Shown: positions 62,674-64,000 of the stretch, piece after piece
How the letters are laid out: each line of letters begins with the position of its first letter
Position numbering within the stretch: the stretch's first letter is position 1
Assembly (NCBI RefSeq): GCF_005239225.2
Contig: NC_133284.1
Span: 711,770-775,769 of the forward strand
Reading direction: 5' to 3'
Source: Populus alba
Taxonomy: Eukaryota; Streptophyta; Magnoliopsida; Malpighiales; Salicaceae
Length of the DNA: 64,000 nucleotides
Made by a program: the position numbers and the translations under genes
The notes under the pieces: model-generated
Databases searched by the model: none
Seen by the model: the letters and a program-made list of their open reading frames with translations, nothing else
Told to the model about the DNA's origin: nothing

Positions 62674-64000
62674 TTATGACATCATATTTTCACACAACAA
62701 AGGAAATTTCAAAATAATATATGTATTAGCATGCATTTTGGATTTAATAACCAGTTTATTCAAGCCATGAGAACTAGGCCAATATTTCAAAATTTCTAAA
62801 AAATTCTTTTTGTCTTCTTGTAGTATTTGGGATTACAAATTTATACGTAAAACGTATTCCTAATATTAAAAATAAAGTTTTTTGTATAGATGTTAGAACG
62901 GTTAGGATTTTACCCGATAAGATAAAGACCTCCTTACCGAGGAGGATTTTTCTTGAACTATGGACTGACCAACAACTAGAAACACAATAGCACCTTAGTT
63001 TTTATCAGACAATCAAACAATGCAGCTTACCTTAGGTAAGGCGTATTTGGGATGCTAATACCTTCCCTTTACGCAACCAGTCCCCGTACCCGATCTCTGA
63101 GACCAGTTAGGGTTCCTAGTGACCAAAATACTAGGTGGCGACTCACATTCCATTTTTCACCGATCAAAGACAAGAATTTTTTGTCTCCCCACATTTTCCA
63201 CATAGAAATAGATTTACATTCCTAGATTTAAAATGGAAAACAACAATTATATTTCTCGCCGCGACGCCGCACACGTGCGACATTAAGCAAAGAGGTTTAC
63301 ATAAGAAGTAAACTGTTATGAAAGTTGTTCTACTGCAACTGAAATGTTTTCTGCAGTATGGTGCAGGAGGACAGATGAACTGGTCGATGGACCCAATGCA
63401 GTGCTCATGAGCACTGCTGTTCTTGATAGGTGGGAAGAGAGGCTGCAAGACATCTTTGATGGACGCCCCTATGACATGCTCGATGCTGCACTTACTGATA
63501 CCATTTCCAAGTTCCCTTTAGACATTAAGGTGCTTGGAATGTTTACTAGGTGGATTAATTCCTAGCATAGTGTATGTTCTCAATCTGATAAGAGTTTTTT
63601 TTTTATCATCTCACAGCCTTTTAGAGGCATGATTGAAGGTATGAGAATGGATACGACAAGATTCCGTTATGATAATTTTCAAGAGCTCTATCTTTATTGC
63701 TATTACGTTGCTGGCACAGTCGGCCTAATGAGCGTTCCAGTGATGGAAATTGCAGCAGAATCTGAAGCTTCTGCTCAAAGTATTTATAATGCGGCACTGT
63801 ACTTGGGTATTGGAAATCAGCTTACAAACATTCTTAGAGATGTGGGAGAGGAGTAAGTTCTTTTTTCCGTACAACTCCCATTCAGTTTTCTCGTTTGAAT
63901 CTTTTAACTTAGTTCAGTCCTTTTTCTTTCAGTGCTTTGAGAGGGAGAGTTTATCTACCGCAAGATGAGCTTGCACAATTTGGGCTATGCGGCCAAGATG

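Larger units (their letters stand above)
60467..63282 (+). mobile_element. Solo LTR of 2.8 kb in PSY copy 2 intron 2
   Basis: Starts TGTTGTAACC and ends GTGCGACA, flanked by TTAAG (60462-60466 and 63283-63287). PSY copy 1 has the empty site (gatgaattaagcaaag, 13128-13143). A promoter-like 'ctctataaatagc' at 61461 is followed by a purine-rich leader (61480-61755). A late segment with 'gggatgctaataccttccc' (63050) and 'ctaggtggcgactc' (63131) is what I associate with Tat/Ogre-type Gypsy LTR ends. No protein-coding domain. Confidence 0.9.
59705..64000 (+). pseudogene. PSY: Phytoene synthase copy 2, premature stop and intron insertion, runs off the window
   Basis: Exon 1 (59705-60035) has a TAG at 60014-60016 where copy 1 has TAT in CAEYAKTF. 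Exon 2 is 60259-60309 (51), exon 3 63357-63529 (173), exon 4 63617-63852 (236), and exon 5 starts at 63933 and is cut by the window end. Exon sizes and borders equal copy 1. Motifs are intact after the stop: [26 protein letters not shown] (Arg-Gly for Arg-Asp), and [12 protein letters not shown] is changed to MEI. Intron 2 carries a 2.8-kb solo LTR. Without the stop the splice sites would still work, so a truncated protein of about 100 residues is expected. Confidence 0.85.

Overview
This is a plant nuclear window, AT-rich in its intergenic parts, with short-exon GT-AG genes, many LTR retrotransposons, a hAT transposon, SINE-like repeats and one 500-base assembly gap. The gene content (phytoene synthase, PP2A catalytic subunit, plant-type pectate lyase, tRNA-Gly) indicates a eudicot. 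I suspect a Salicaceae tree such as Populus, but that is an impression and not a proof.

Layout. Bases 1-5.6 kb are a transposon nest: a copia retrotransposon RNase H region is cut by the end of a Gypsy-type LTR (ends at 141) and by a complete 4.8-kb hAT element (180-4975, perfect 8-bp target duplication). The rest is a tandem array of three related, decaying units. Unit 1 (about 5.65-29.2 kb) holds a minus-strand membrane-protein gene (copy A), a phytoene synthase gene (PSY copy 1), a copia element in the PSY 3' flank, a PP2A catalytic subunit gene (minus), a pectate lyase gene (minus) and a small EAR-motif protein gene. Unit 2 (29.27-49.95 kb) opens with a tRNA-Gly(UCC) gene and holds membrane-protein copy B with an expanded micro-exon array, scrambled PSY fragments, a solo LTR, a PP2A 3' fragment, EAR gene copy 2 and a nearly full-length copia element. 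Unit 3 (49.96 kb to the window end) opens with the second tRNA-Gly and holds membrane-protein copy C, SINEs, a small LTR element with apparently identical LTRs, and PSY copy 2, which is split by a 2.8-kb solo LTR and runs off the window.

Intact host genes are PP2A (first exon probably hidden in the gap), pectate lyase, the tRNAs and possibly membrane-protein copies B and C. PSY copy 1 looks complete at first sight, but its fifth exon has lost about 29 bases and no longer joins the last exon in frame. PSY copy 2 has a premature stop.

The most unusual signals are four. (1) A minus-strand family is built of micro-exons of 46-106 bases. Copies A, B and C differ in exon length only by multiples of three. 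Upstream lies a serially amplified exon cassette in which the flanking introns are nearly identical but the exon differs. (2) The copia element at 14247-18170 has a 5' end that is the reverse complement of R-U5 of its own LTR, yet it is flanked by a clean 5-bp target duplication. (3) The two tRNA-Gly copies differ at an acceptor-stem pair, one having a wobble pair and the other a Watson-Crick pair. (4) Several insertions can be dated relative to each other by exact empty sites in sister units.
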